Positions 8,481 through 16,736 of a stretch of 64,000 nt of DNA are shown piece after piece. The position numbers were made by a program, and so were the translations under genes. The DNA is from Planctomycetaceae bacterium (lineage in GTDB: Bacteria; Planctomycetota; UBA1135; GCA-002686595): NCBI GenBank assembly GCA_011525785.1, contig WYBT01000002.1, forward strand, positions 60,686-124,685, given 5' to 3'. How positions within the stretch are numbered: position 1 is the first letter of the stretch; every line of letters starts with the position of its first letter. Under the pieces are notes generated by a model that saw only the letters and a list, made by a program, of their open reading frames with translations, was not told the origin of the DNA and ran no database searches.

Positions 8481-9515
8481 TCAGCGCTTCGCCGCGAGCA
8501 TCGCGGGCGTCACGACGCAGCGAAAGCCCGTGTGGAACAGGCCCGTGTCGGGGCTCGACTTCATGCGCGCGCTCGGCCGGTAGCCGATGCAGTAGTTGTC
8601 GCTGCACAGGAACGAGCCGCCGCGGTTGACGCGCTTGGGCGCGTGCGGCTCCTGCGGGTCGTAGCTCGACTCGGGGCCGAGCGGATCGACGGTGAGCTCG
8701 CCGCGTTTGGCGTACGTGTCGGCGCGGTACCAGTCGCTGACCCACTCCCACACGTTGCCCGACATGTCGTAGAGCCCGAATCCGTTGGGCGGGAACGACT
8801 TCACCGGCGCGGTCCCGAAGAAGCCGTCCTGCACGAGGTTGGTCTCGGGGAAACGACCCTGCCAGATGTTCGCCATGTGCGCGCCCGCCGGGTTCTTCTC
8901 AGAGCCCCACACGTAGCGCTGGGACTGGAGTCCGCCGCGCGCGGCGTACTCCCACTCCGCTTCGGTCGGCAGACGCTTGCGCGCCCACTCGCAGTAGGCC
9001 TGCGCGTCGTCCCACGCGACGTGCACAACCGGGTGCGAATCGTGCTCGGGCGCAAGCGCGTTCACGCCGTCGGGCTTGCGCCAGCACGCGCCGGGCTGCC
9101 ATTTCCACCACCAGCCGCTGGTCTGCGCCTGATCGAGCACGAGCGCGCCGGGCACGAGCATCTCGGGCGCGGGCCGCTCAGCGCCCGGGCCGGCCTGGCG
9201 CATCAGCTCTTCGACGTCGATCGGCCGCTCGGCGATCGTCACGTAGCCCGTGGCGTCGACGAAGGCGCGAAACTGCGCGTTGGTGAGCTCGGTGGCGTCG
9301 ATGAAGAAGCCGCTGACGCGCACGCGGTGCGGCGGGCGCTCGTCGGCGAGGCCCTCGGTCGAGCCCATGCTGAACTCGCCGCCGGGGATCCACACCATCC
9401 CCTCGGGCGCGGGAAAGGGGGCTGGCTGCTGCAACAGCGGTGCGCTCTCGCGCGACTCGCAGGCCGCGGCGCTGAGCGCGCTAATGAGGACGAGTGCGGC
9501 GCGGGTGGTGCTCAC
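8481..9515 (-). CDS. Formylglycine-generating enzyme family lipoprotein with both catalytic cysteines
   Basis: A 344-residue SUMF1/FGE-fold protein. The leader ends in LISALSAAAC, a plausible lipobox, so it is probably membrane-anchored outside the cytoplasm. Family blocks include GMVWIPGGEFSMGSTEG, ELTNAQFRAFVDATGY, RLPTEAEWEYAARGG and GLYDMSGNVWEWVSDWY. The segment RVNRGGSFLCSDNYCIGYR carries C304 and C309 with the same 5-residue spacing as the two copper-binding cysteines of human SUMF1. It is therefore a candidate true sulfatase-activating (formylglycine-forming) enzyme rather than a mere C-type-lectin-like relative. No sulfatase is encoded in the window. It starts 13 bases after the outer-membrane channel gene and may be cotranscribed with the exporter. 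Confidence 0.88.
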   Translation of the reverse strand: MSTTRAALVLISALSAAACESRESAPLLQQPAPFPAPEGMVWIPGGEFSMGSTEGLADERPPHRVRVSGFFIDATELTNAQFRAFVDATGYVTIAERPIDVEELMRQAGPGAERPAPEMLVPGALVLDQAQTSGWWWKWQPGACWRKPDGVNALAPEHDSHPVVHVAWDDAQAYCEWARKRLPTEAEWEYAARGGLQSQRYVWGSEKNPAGAHMANIWQGRFPETNLVQDGFFGTAPVKSFPPNGFGLYDMSGNVWEWVSDWYRADTYAKRGELTVDPLGPESSYDPQEPHAPKRVNRGGSFLCSDNYCIGYRPSARMKSSPDTGLFHTGFRCVVTPAMLAAKR

Positions 9516-9528
9516 GACGCGCCCGAAT

Positions 9529-10968
9529 CTAACGCGCCGCGACGCGTTCGCCCTCGCGCGGCTCGCTCCAGCCGCCGCCCAGAGCCTTGGCGAGCGCCAC
9601 GAACTGCAACGCGACTTCGCCGTCGCTCGCGAGGAAGCGATCTTCGAGCGCGAAACGCTCGCGCTCCGCGTCGAGCACGGTCAGGAAGTCCGCGACGCCG
9701 CCGACGTACAGCTCGCGCGCGAACTGCGCTGCCTGGCGCTGCTGGTCGAGCGCCTCGCGCAGGTTGGCGCGCGTGTTCGAGGCCGCGCCGAGCGCGACCA
9801 GCGCGTTCTCGACCTCTTCGAGCGCGCCGAGCACGCTGGCGCGGTGCGAGGCGAGGGCCTGCTCTTCCCGCGCGTTCGCCGCTTCGACCTGCGCGCGCCG
9901 CAGGCCTCCGTCGAACAGCGGCAGAGACACACCGGGGCGCAGCGAGGCCGCGACAGCAGAGCTCTGGAGCAGGTCCTCGCTCTGATTCGCGAGCCATCCG
10001 AACGCCGCGCCGAGCGACAGGCGCGGATAGAGGTCCGCCACGGCAGCGCCGACGCGCGCACTGGCCGCTGCACAAGCGCGTTCGGCCTGACGCACGTCGG
10101 GACGTCGCGCGAGCACGTCGAGCGGCTGCGCGACCGCGAGTGAGAGCTTGGCGAGCGGAATCGGCGCGGGCGCGCTCAACTCCGGCGTGAGCGACGAGGG
10201 CTCGACACCCAGCAGCACGCCCAGGCGGTGGATGCGCGCTTGCACCTGCGCCTCGAGGCCCGGCGCGTCGGAGCGCGCGGAGGCGACCTGCGCGCGCGCG
10301 CGCGTCGAGTCGAGATCGCTCGCCACGCCCGCAGCGGCGCGCATCACCACGATCTGCGCCGTCTCGTCCTGCACGTCGATGCGCTGGCGCGCCGTCGCGA
10401 GCCGCTGCTGGAGCACGCGCAGCTCGACGTAGTTGCGTGCGACTTCGGCCGTGACGCTCACCAGCGCCGCGCGGTGCGCCTCCTCGAGCGCCTGAGCGTC
10501 CGCGAGCGCGGCCTCCACGCCGCGCCGCAGCCCGCCGAAGACGTCGAGCTCCCAGCGCGCGTCGAAGCCGAGGTCCCACAGATCGTTCTCGCGCCGGCCG
10601 AAGAACGGGCCGCCGCCGAGGTTCTCGGTGCTGCGTCGCGAGCGGTCGTACGCCGCCCCCAGGTCGACCTGCGGCAAGCGCGCCGACTCGGCGACGCCCA
10701 GGGCGCCGCGCGCTTCCGCCAGCCGCGCGGTGGCGAGTTCGAGCTCGGGATTCGCGGCGCAAGCGCGCGCGACGAGCGAATCGAGCAGCGGATCCTCGAA
10801 GGCCGTCCACCAGCGCTCGAGCGGCGCGGCCGTCGCGTCAGCCGCAGGCGGGCTCGCGCTCCACGTCGCCGCCACATCCGGCGCCGCAGGCTCGTAGTCG
10901 GGCCCGACGGCCGCACATGCGCCGAGAAGCAGCCACGCGGCCCCGAACGCGATGCGCCGGGCGTTCAC
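9529..10968 (-). CDS. TolC/NodT-type outer-membrane efflux lipoprotein
   Basis: A 479-residue outer-membrane factor that would form the exit duct of the exporter encoded just upstream. The N-terminus ends in AAWLLLGAC, a lipobox typical of the NodT subfamily. Two OEP repeats follow (~60-270 and ~275-475), with the family pattern PLERWWTAFEDPLLDSLV, RWELDVFGGLRRGVEAALAD and, near the end, LYVGGVADFLTVLDAER. The GTG start at 10968 overlaps the stop of the adaptor gene as GTGA, indicating coupled translation. Confidence 0.92.
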   Translation of the reverse strand: MNARRIAFGAAWLLLGACAAVGPDYEPAAPDVAATWSASPPAADATAAPLERWWTAFEDPLLDSLVARACAANPELELATARLAEARGALGVAESARLPQVDLGAAYDRSRRSTENLGGGPFFGRRENDLWDLGFDARWELDVFGGLRRGVEAALADAQALEEAHRAALVSVTAEVARNYVELRVLQQRLATARQRIDVQDETAQIVVMRAAAGVASDLDSTRARAQVASARSDAPGLEAQVQARIHRLGVLLGVEPSSLTPELSAPAPIPLAKLSLAVAQPLDVLARRPDVRQAERACAAASARVGAAVADLYPRLSLGAAFGWLANQSEDLLQSSAVAASLRPGVSLPLFDGGLRRAQVEAANAREEQALASHRASVLGALEEVENALVALGAASNTRANLREALDQQRQAAQFARELYVGGVADFLTVLDAERERFALEDRFLASDGEVALQFVALAKALGGGWSEPREGERVAAR

Positions 10969-12026
10969 TGCGCGCCTCCGATCGGCCGCGCCTCGACGAA
11001 CACGTCGACCTGCTGACCGACGTACACGTCCATCGCTTTGGGATCGAAGCGGTACACGGCCTGGAGCACGCGCGTGTCGACGCGCTCGGTGCTGTCGCCG
11101 GTGAGCGAGCGCTTGGGGATCACGTAGGGCTCGACGTGGTCGAACTCGATGGCGGCTTTGATCTCGCGGTTGCCGCGCACGAAGGCGAACGCGCGCGCGC
11201 CGGGCTCGAAGCGCCAGGCGTCGTTCTCGTCGATGTCGGTGCGCACGTGCAGCACATCGACCGCGCCCAGCACGATCAGCGGCTGCGTCAGCACTCCGGC
11301 GGGCGCGTACTCGCCCGCGCGGACGTCGAGCTTGAGCACGCGGCCGGCGATGGGCGCGCGCACCGTGGCGCGCTCGATCTGGGTCTGCACCGACGCGGCG
11401 CGCGCACGAGCCTGCTCGAGTTCCGCCTGCGCCACGGCGAGGTCGGGCGCCCACGCGCCTTCGCGCTGGAGGTCGAGCGCCGCCTGCGTCGCCGCCTCGC
11501 GCGCCGCTGCGGTGTCGACCGCTGACTTGCGGCGGTTGCGCTCTTCGCGACTCATGGCGCGCGGGTCGCTGATCGCATCGGCCAGCGCCTGCTGATCGCG
11601 CGCCTCCTGCAGCGCCGCGCGCGCCTCGACCAGCCGCGCCTCTGCGCCGCGCAAGTCTTCCAGACGCGGCAACGCGCGCAGCCTCGCCACGCGCGCCTCG
11701 GCCGCAGCAGCCGCCGCGCGCTCGACGGCGAGTTGCGCCTCGAGGTCGCGCACATCGACTTGGAACAGCTTGTCGCCCTTGGCGACGCGCGCTCCCACGC
11801 TGACGGCGACTTCGACGACCACACCGGGCACGATCGCTGCGATCGCGACGTTCTCGGAGCTCGCCTCGACGATGCCGGCGGCCGCGATGTACGAGTCGAA
11901 GGGCGCGCGCGCCGGCTCAACGGCCGGAGGCGGCGGCGTCGGAGTCTGCGCAGTCTCGATCACCGTACGCGTCGCGGCGATCACGCCGAGCAGGGCCAGG
12001 AGCGGGATCAGGTACTTGACGATCAT
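10965..12026 (-). CDS. HlyD/DevB-type periplasmic adaptor subunit
   Basis: A 353-residue membrane-fusion protein linking the inner-membrane ABC exporter to the outer-membrane channel. It has one N-terminal membrane segment (MIVKYLIPLLALLGVIAA), a proline-rich stretch, a lipoyl half-motif (VVEVAVSVGARVAKGDKL), a coiled-coil hairpin (~100-215, very rich in Ala, Glu and Arg), the second lipoyl half (ATVRAPIAGRVLKLDVRAGE) and a beta-barrel. It lies between the ATPase gene (32-base gap) and the channel gene (4-base overlap). The gene order resembles DevB-DevC-DevA exporters. Confidence 0.9.
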   Translation of the reverse strand: MIVKYLIPLLALLGVIAATRTVIETAQTPTPPPPAVEPARAPFDSYIAAAGIVEASSENVAIAAIVPGVVVEVAVSVGARVAKGDKLFQVDVRDLEAQLAVERAAAAAAEARVARLRALPRLEDLRGAEARLVEARAALQEARDQQALADAISDPRAMSREERNRRKSAVDTAAAREAATQAALDLQREGAWAPDLAVAQAELEQARARAASVQTQIERATVRAPIAGRVLKLDVRAGEYAPAGVLTQPLIVLGAVDVLHVRTDIDENDAWRFEPGARAFAFVRGNREIKAAIEFDHVEPYVIPKRSLTGDSTERVDTRVLQAVYRFDPKAMDVYVGQQVDVFVEARPIGGAQ

Positions 12027-12058
12027 GTTCTTCCTCGGATGAGCGCGGGCGCGCGGCT

Positions 12059-12769
12059 CTACAGCTCGCTGGGCGAGCGGACGACTCTGGTGACCTGGCC
12101 GTCGTCCATGGCGGCGATGCGATCGGCGTAGGAGAAAATGCGAGCGTCGTGAGTGACGACGATGAGCGTGCGGTCGCCGCCGAGAGCGACTTCGCGCATC
12201 AGCTCCATGACCGACGCGCCGGTGTGGTGGTCGAGCGCGCTGGTGGGCTCGTCGCACACGATCAGCCTGGGCTCGTGCACGAGCGCGCGCGCGATGGCGA
12301 CACGCTGCTGCTGGCCGCCGGAGAGCTGGCTGGGGCGCGAACGCGCGCGATCGCCCAGTCCGACGCGCGCGAGCATCTCGGTCGCGCGCTCGACCGCCTG
12401 AGCGCGCGGCACGTCGCGAAGGAGCAGCGGAACCGCCACGTTCTCGGCCGCGGTGAGCGAGGGCAGCAGGTTGAAGGCTTGGAACACGAAGCCGAGCGTC
12501 GCGCCGCGCCAGAGCGTCTTGGCCGAGCCGCTGAGCGCGTGCATCTCGCGGCCGAAGACGCTGCACGTTCCTTCGTCCGCGTCCAGGATGCCCGCGATCA
12601 CGCTGATCAAAGTCGTCTTGCCGCAGCCCGACGGCCCGACGAGCATCATCAGTTCGCCTGAGCGCACGTCGAGGTCGACGCCGCGCAGCGCCGTGACGCG
12701 CGCCTCTCCGACGCCGTAGCTCTTCTTGACGCCGCGCAGGGTGACAGCGGAAGTCGCGGTGATGCTCAT
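12059..12769 (-). CDS. ABC exporter ATPase (LolD/MacB/DevA-type)
   Basis: A 236-residue ATP-binding subunit that energises the adjacent FtsX-type permease. Walker A is GPSGCGKTT, the Q-loop [13 protein letters not shown], the signature [15 protein letters not shown], Walker [12 protein letters not shown], and the switch histidine is in IVVTHD. The early A-loop-like segment [17 protein letters not shown] is typical of the MacB/LolD/DevA subfamily. It starts 5 bases after the permease stop. The ATG at 12769 matches the family N-terminus. Confidence 0.95.
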   Translation of the reverse strand: MSITATSAVTLRGVKKSYGVGEARVTALRGVDLDVRSGELMMLVGPSGCGKTTLISVIAGILDADEGTCSVFGREMHALSGSAKTLWRGATLGFVFQAFNLLPSLTAAENVAVPLLLRDVPRAQAVERATEMLARVGLGDRARSRPSQLSGGQQQRVAIARALVHEPRLIVCDEPTSALDHHTGASVMELMREVALGGDRTLIVVTHDARIFSYADRIAAMDDGQVTRVVRSPSEL

Positions 12770-12774
12770 GGCGC

Positions 12775-13929
12775 TCAGCCCTTGAACACGATCGCCGGCT
12801 CGAGCCGAGCGACCTTCCAAATGCAGATCAGGGCCGAGATCGAGCAGATGATCAGCACGGCCGCGCCGCTGACGCCGAGCAACTGCCAGGGCATGCGGAA
12901 GGCGAGTTCGGTGTTGGCCGTGAGCCGCCCAAAGGCCGCCGCGCCGCCGACGCCCATGCCCCAGCCGATGACGCCCACGAGCAGCGCCTGGAGCAGGATC
13001 ATCTTCACCAGGCGCCAGTTCGTCGCGCCCATGGCCTTGAGCGCGCCGAAGTGGCGCAGGTTGTCGAGCGTGAAGTTGAAGAAGGTCTGCCCGGCGATGA
13101 TCGTGCCCACCAGGAACCCCAGCAGCACCGACATGCCGAAGTTGATCGGAATGCCGGTGTACTTGAGGAAGTAGCGCATCGTGACCCATTTGAAGTCCTC
13201 GCCGGTGTGCGCGAGCAGCCCGGTAGCGCGCTGAATGCGCGCGCACAACTCGTGCGGATCGACGCCGGGCTTGGCCTTGGCCAGCACGAACGAGAGCAGC
13301 TTGCGTTCGCGCGGCGCGAAGGTCGTCGCGCGGCTGAAGGTGGTGTAGACCACCGGCTGCGACTGGAAGGTCCGCGAGACCTTGCAGATCCCGACCACCA
13401 CGCCGCGGTGATCGTTCACTTCGAGCGAGTCGCCGATGCGCAGCGGCGCGCGCGAGCCGTCGGGCAGGACGCGCGCGAGCTTGCCCTTGGCGCTGTGCTC
13501 GTCGACGATCACGGCGTCGTTCTGGCGCAGGTCTTCGACGCGGCCCTCGACCATCTCCACCGGCGCGCCGATCAGCGTCGCATCGTCGACCCCGATCACG
13601 ACGCAGCTCTGGAAGTTGCCGTTCGACAAACGCGCCTTGAGCAAGCCCTTGTAGAGCGGCGTGGCCCACTCGACGCCTTCGACGCCGCGCACGCGGTACA
13701 GCTCGGTGTCCTGCAGCGGCTTGAGGTCGTCGATGTACTGGACCTTCTGGTCCATCACCCACACGTCCGGGGTCGGCAGGTCGGTGATGGTCGCGTAGGT
13801 GCGCGACATGATGCCGGTGAAGATCGACGACTGCTGCGTGATGAGCAGCGAGGCGAAGGTGATCCCGATCAGGATGCCGATGTACTTGGCGCGGTCGCCC
13901 ACCAGCATCGCCAGCGCGACGAAGTTCAT
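12775..13929 (-). CDS. FtsX-like ABC exporter permease (DevC-type)
   Basis: A 384-residue inner-membrane permease. One membrane helix lies near the N-terminus (~15-40, KYIGILIGITFASLLI), followed by a periplasmic MacB-PCD-like domain (~45-260) and three C-terminal helices (~265-380; examples are FGMSVLLGFLVGTIIAG and LLQALLVGVIGWGMG). This four-helix layout and length match DevC-family exporters, which move glycolipids or other amphiphiles through a TolC-type channel. Its ATG overlaps the stop of the TetR gene as ATGA. The transported substrate is unknown. Confidence 0.9.
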   Translation of the reverse strand: MNFVALAMLVGDRAKYIGILIGITFASLLITQQSSIFTGIMSRTYATITDLPTPDVWVMDQKVQYIDDLKPLQDTELYRVRGVEGVEWATPLYKGLLKARLSNGNFQSCVVIGVDDATLIGAPVEMVEGRVEDLRQNDAVIVDEHSAKGKLARVLPDGSRAPLRIGDSLEVNDHRGVVVGICKVSRTFQSQPVVYTTFSRATTFAPRERKLLSFVLAKAKPGVDPHELCARIQRATGLLAHTGEDFKWVTMRYFLKYTGIPINFGMSVLLGFLVGTIIAGQTFFNFTLDNLRHFGALKAMGATNWRLVKMILLQALLVGVIGWGMGVGGAAAFGRLTANTELAFRMPWQLLGVSGAAVLIICSISALICIWKVARLEPAIVFKG

Positions 13930-14624
13930 GCCTTGCTCTCCTTCGCCCGACGCGGGCGAGGGTTGTTCCCGGCGCGCCGCGCGCGTGCGGCAGGCTTGGC
14001 CCCGGGCGCGCACATGCCTGCAGCGAGGAAGCGCACCAGCTCGCGCAAGGTGCGCTCGACGTCGCCCGGATCGCACAACCCGCCCGAGAAGGCGCGCAGC
14101 GCGTGCTGGTCCGCCGCGACGCTCTTCACCGCGCCCATCATGAAGTGCATGCGATAGGCGATCTCGGGCGGAGTCAGCGCCGGCAGCGAGCGAGCGAGCG
14201 CCGCCTCGATGCGCGGCTTGATGACCTTGAGCGGGCCCTCGGCGAGGCGCTTCCACAGCTCGGCGTCCTCGTGCTGGAAACGCGCGAAGACGCGCATGGA
14301 GCAGGCGCTCGCGCTCTCGGCGCGCGCGCGAAGCACGGGACCGACCACGATTTCGATCAGCGCCTCGATCTCCAGCGGACGGCCAGCGGCGCTGGCCTCG
14401 GCCGCGTCGAGCAGCCGCAGCCGCTCGGCGTTGATCGGCGCCATGACGCGCGCGACCACGGCCACGAACAACTCCTCCTTGGAGCCGAAGTGGTAGCTGA
14501 CCGCCGCCAGGTTGGCCCCGGCGTCGGCGGTGATCTCGCGCAGGCTCGCGCCGGCGAAGCCGTGGTCGGCGAAATGGCGCTCGGCGGCGTCGAGCAGGCG
14601 GTCGCGGGTGTCGGCGGGCGTCAT
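13926..14624 (-). CDS. TetR-family repressor of the exporter operon
   Basis: A 232-residue one-component regulator. The N-terminal helix-turn-helix is typical (RLLDAAERHFADHGFAGASL, then EITADAGANLAAVSYHFGSK). The C-terminal ligand domain (~80-205) resembles the CecR/DUF1956-type or related TetR C-domains. The C-terminal tail is strongly basic. It is the first gene of the exporter operon, so it most likely represses its own transcription through the palindrome lying 3 bases before the ATG. A TTG at 14630 is an alternative start, but it lies inside that palindrome. Confidence 0.92.
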   Translation of the reverse strand: MTPADTRDRLLDAAERHFADHGFAGASLREITADAGANLAAVSYHFGSKEELFVAVVARVMAPINAERLRLLDAAEASAAGRPLEIEALIEIVVGPVLRARAESASACSMRVFARFQHEDAELWKRLAEGPLKVIKPRIEAALARSLPALTPPEIAYRMHFMMGAVKSVAADQHALRAFSGGLCDPGDVERTLRELVRFLAAGMCAPGAKPAARARRAGNNPRPRRAKESKA

Positions 14625-14626
14625 GT

Positions 14627-14655
14627 TCAAACGTTCGTTTCAAACGAATGTTTGA
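14627..14655. promoter_or_regulatory. Probable TetR operator (29-bp palindrome)
   Basis: Arms 14627-14640 and 14642-14655 are inverted repeats of 14 bases with one mismatch around base 14641. The half-site is TCAAACGTTCGTTT. The sequence is markedly A/T-richer than its surroundings and lies immediately upstream of the tetR start. Size, symmetry and position fit an autoregulatory TetR operator that controls the whole exporter operon. Confidence 0.8.
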
Positions 14656-14731
14656 GCGAATGGACGCCGCTGTCAAGGCCGGCCTCCCGGAAAGTCCCGC
14701 CGCCCTGTGCGGAGAGAAACCTCGCTTGGAG

Positions 14732-15502
14732 TCAGCCGCCGGACTCGCTCGAGCGCGGCTTGATCGGGAGCTGCACCTCGGACCACTTGTCGCGCGTGGG
14801 CTGCTCAGGGCCGTTGTAGTACAGCGAACGCGGGGCCCCAGCGGCCTCGAAACGGCCATCGGCGGCGAGCCACTCGCGCAACGCCTTCAGGCCCTCGTTG
14901 GCTTGCTCAACGCCGTAGTTGCCGCGCTGGCCCATCGAGACCACCAGGAGCGGCGCGCGGTCGACCACCGACACGACGCCGTCCTCCTCGACTTTGCCCA
15001 TCTCGGGCTCGCGGTACAGAAAGCTCATGGTCCAGTCGTCGCTCTTGAGCCGTCCGTCGTCGCGCACGCCGGAGTAATCCATCTCCACCGGAGTCGTCAT
15101 GGCGATCTTGCGATCCTTGATGTGATTGAAGAGCGGCCAGAAGGCCACGTTCATGCCCATGTCGGGCCAGATCTCGCCGCTCACCTCGGCTCGCCGCGCG
15201 CGCGGGTAGAGCTTGATCTCGATCGCGCCCGGCGGCGTCGGAGCGGGATAGCCCTCGGGCAGCGCCGTGGTGATGCGACAGCGCTCGAAGCGCCACACAT
15301 CGGCGCCATCGACGCCGGCCCCGGCCTCTCGCTCCGCCTTGGCGCTCGTGTCGCCGCCGACGCGCTGCGGCGTCGTGAACGCCGAGGTGTCCATTGGACT
15401 GGCGTCCTGGCTCGAGCGGTTGACCACGGTGCTCTGCAGGCAAGCGCTGGCGAGGAGCGAGCTGGCGAGTCCGGCGGCAAAGGCGATTCGGGCTTGTTTC
15501 AT
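14732..15502 (-). CDS. SOUL-family heme-binding-like lipoprotein
   Basis: A 256-residue exported protein. The signal peptide ends in SSLLASAC, a lipobox candidate. The SOUL/HEBP fold starts near residue 85: GAIEIKLYPRARRAEVSG, NHIKDRKIAMTTPVEMDYSG, then MSFLYREPEMG and LREWLAADGR. SOUL proteins bind heme or other tetrapyrroles; the histidine in NHIKDR is worth testing but heme binding is not assured in bacterial members. The start at 15502 (MKQARIAFAAGL) gives the signal peptide. It diverges from the fasciclin gene across 202 bases, in which I see no obvious operator. Confidence 0.85.
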   Translation of the reverse strand: MKQARIAFAAGLASSLLASACLQSTVVNRSSQDASPMDTSAFTTPQRVGGDTSAKAEREAGAGVDGADVWRFERCRITTALPEGYPAPTPPGAIEIKLYPRARRAEVSGEIWPDMGMNVAFWPLFNHIKDRKIAMTTPVEMDYSGVRDDGRLKSDDWTMSFLYREPEMGKVEEDGVVSVVDRAPLLVVSMGQRGNYGVEQANEGLKALREWLAADGRFEAAGAPRSLYYNGPEQPTRDKWSEVQLPIKPRSSESGG

Positions 15503-15704
15503 GCTTTGGAGTTCGCGGCGCGAGCGTCCGCGGATGCAGCGTAGTTCCGAGCTCTTGGCGAATGCGCGGCGCCTGTGATTTCGCGAATCCGAGCCCCGCT
15601 CGGCGGCGAAGCCCTGCGCGTTCCGTTTTGCACTCGCGCGGTCGAGCGCGTCGCGTCCGACGCCCCGACGGCCACACCCCAATCAACGACTCGAGATCGA
15701 GACC

Positions 15705-16625
15705 ATGCTGATCGCCCTTGTTTGCGCCCTGTCCCTCTCCCCGCTCCCGCAGGCCGCCTGCTCGTCGACGAGCGCTGCGCACGCTCCGCGCGCTGAAGGC
15801 AAGTCGATCCTCGAGACTGCGGTCGCTGCGGGCAGCTTCAAGACGCTCGCCGCCGCCGTCGGCGCCGCCGGACTCACCGACACCTTGAGCGGCCCCGGAC
15901 CGTTCACCGTCTTCGCGCCGACTGACGACGCGTTCGCGAAGCTGCCCAAGGGCACGCTCGACACGCTGCTCAAGCCCGAGAACAAGCGCAAGCTCGCCGA
16001 CATCCTCACCTACCACGTCGTCGCGGGCGACGTGCGCGCCGAGAAGGCCATCGGACTCGACTTCGCCCCGACCGTGCTCGGACAAGCGGCGCGCCTCGAG
16101 GTAGTGCGCACCGCCGACGGCAAGAAGACGCTCACCATCGACGGCGCGCGCGTCGTCACGACCGACATCGTGTGCTCGAACGGTGTGATCCACGTGATCG
16201 ACAGCGTGATCCTGCCGCGCGCGAACATCGTCGAGACCGCGAAGGCGGCTGGCACGTTCAACACGCTGCTCGCTGCGGCGCAGGCCGCTGGCCTGGTGGA
16301 AGCGCTCTCGGGCAAGGAGCCCTTGACCGTCTTCGCGCCGACCGATGCAGCCTTCGCCAAGCTGCCCGCGGGCACGGTCGAGAGCCTGTTGAAGCCCGAG
16401 AACAAGGAGAAGCTCGCCGCGATCCTGAAGCTCCACGTGGTGAGCGGGCGCAAGCTCGCCAAGGATGTGCTGGCGGCCAAGGAGCTCGCCCCGCTGCAAG
16501 GCAACGCGCTCAAGGTCGCGATGGCCGGTGACGCGGCGACGATCGGCGGCGCGGTGATCTCCGCGACCGACGTGCTCGCCGGAAACGGCGTGATCCACGT
16601 CATCGACAGCGTGATCCTGCCCTGA
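15705..16625 (+). CDS. Exported protein with two fasciclin (FAS1) domains
   Basis: A 306-residue adhesion-type protein. A signal peptide ([20 protein letters not shown], possible lipobox) precedes two FAS1 domains (~35-170 and ~175-306). Each repeat has the H1 motif ([28 protein letters not shown]) and the H2 motif ([13 protein letters not shown] in both). The near-identity of the motifs points to internal duplication. FAS1 domains mediate cell-surface or matrix contacts. It appears monocistronic and ends before a strong convergent hairpin. Confidence 0.93.
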   Translation: MLIALVCALSLSPLPQAACSSTSAAHAPRAEGKSILETAVAAGSFKTLAAAVGAAGLTDTLSGPGPFTVFAPTDDAFAKLPKGTLDTLLKPENKRKLADILTYHVVAGDVRAEKAIGLDFAPTVLGQAARLEVVRTADGKKTLTIDGARVVTTDIVCSNGVIHVIDSVILPRANIVETAKAAGTFNTLLAAAQAAGLVEALSGKEPLTVFAPTDAAFAKLPAGTVESLLKPENKEKLAAILKLHVVSGRKLAKDVLAAKELAPLQGNALKVAMAGDAATIGGAVISATDVLAGNGVIHVIDSVILP

Positions 16626-16665
16626 ACGTGCCGACGCGCGTTGCGACGCGCGACCAGATTGCGAA

Positions 16666-16709
16666 GCGGCGTCCGCCGTTCCCTCACGCGAGGGAGCGGC
16701 GGACGCCGC
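16666..16709. terminator. Convergent hairpin terminator
   Basis: Arms of 20 bases (16666-16685 and 16690-16709) pair with a single G-T-compatible mismatch around a 4-base loop. It lies between the fasciclin gene and the end of the leftward fucose operon, so it can end transcription from both sides. Confidence 0.75.
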
Positions 16710-16736
16710 GCGCATTTCGCGTCAATCGCTCGCGCC

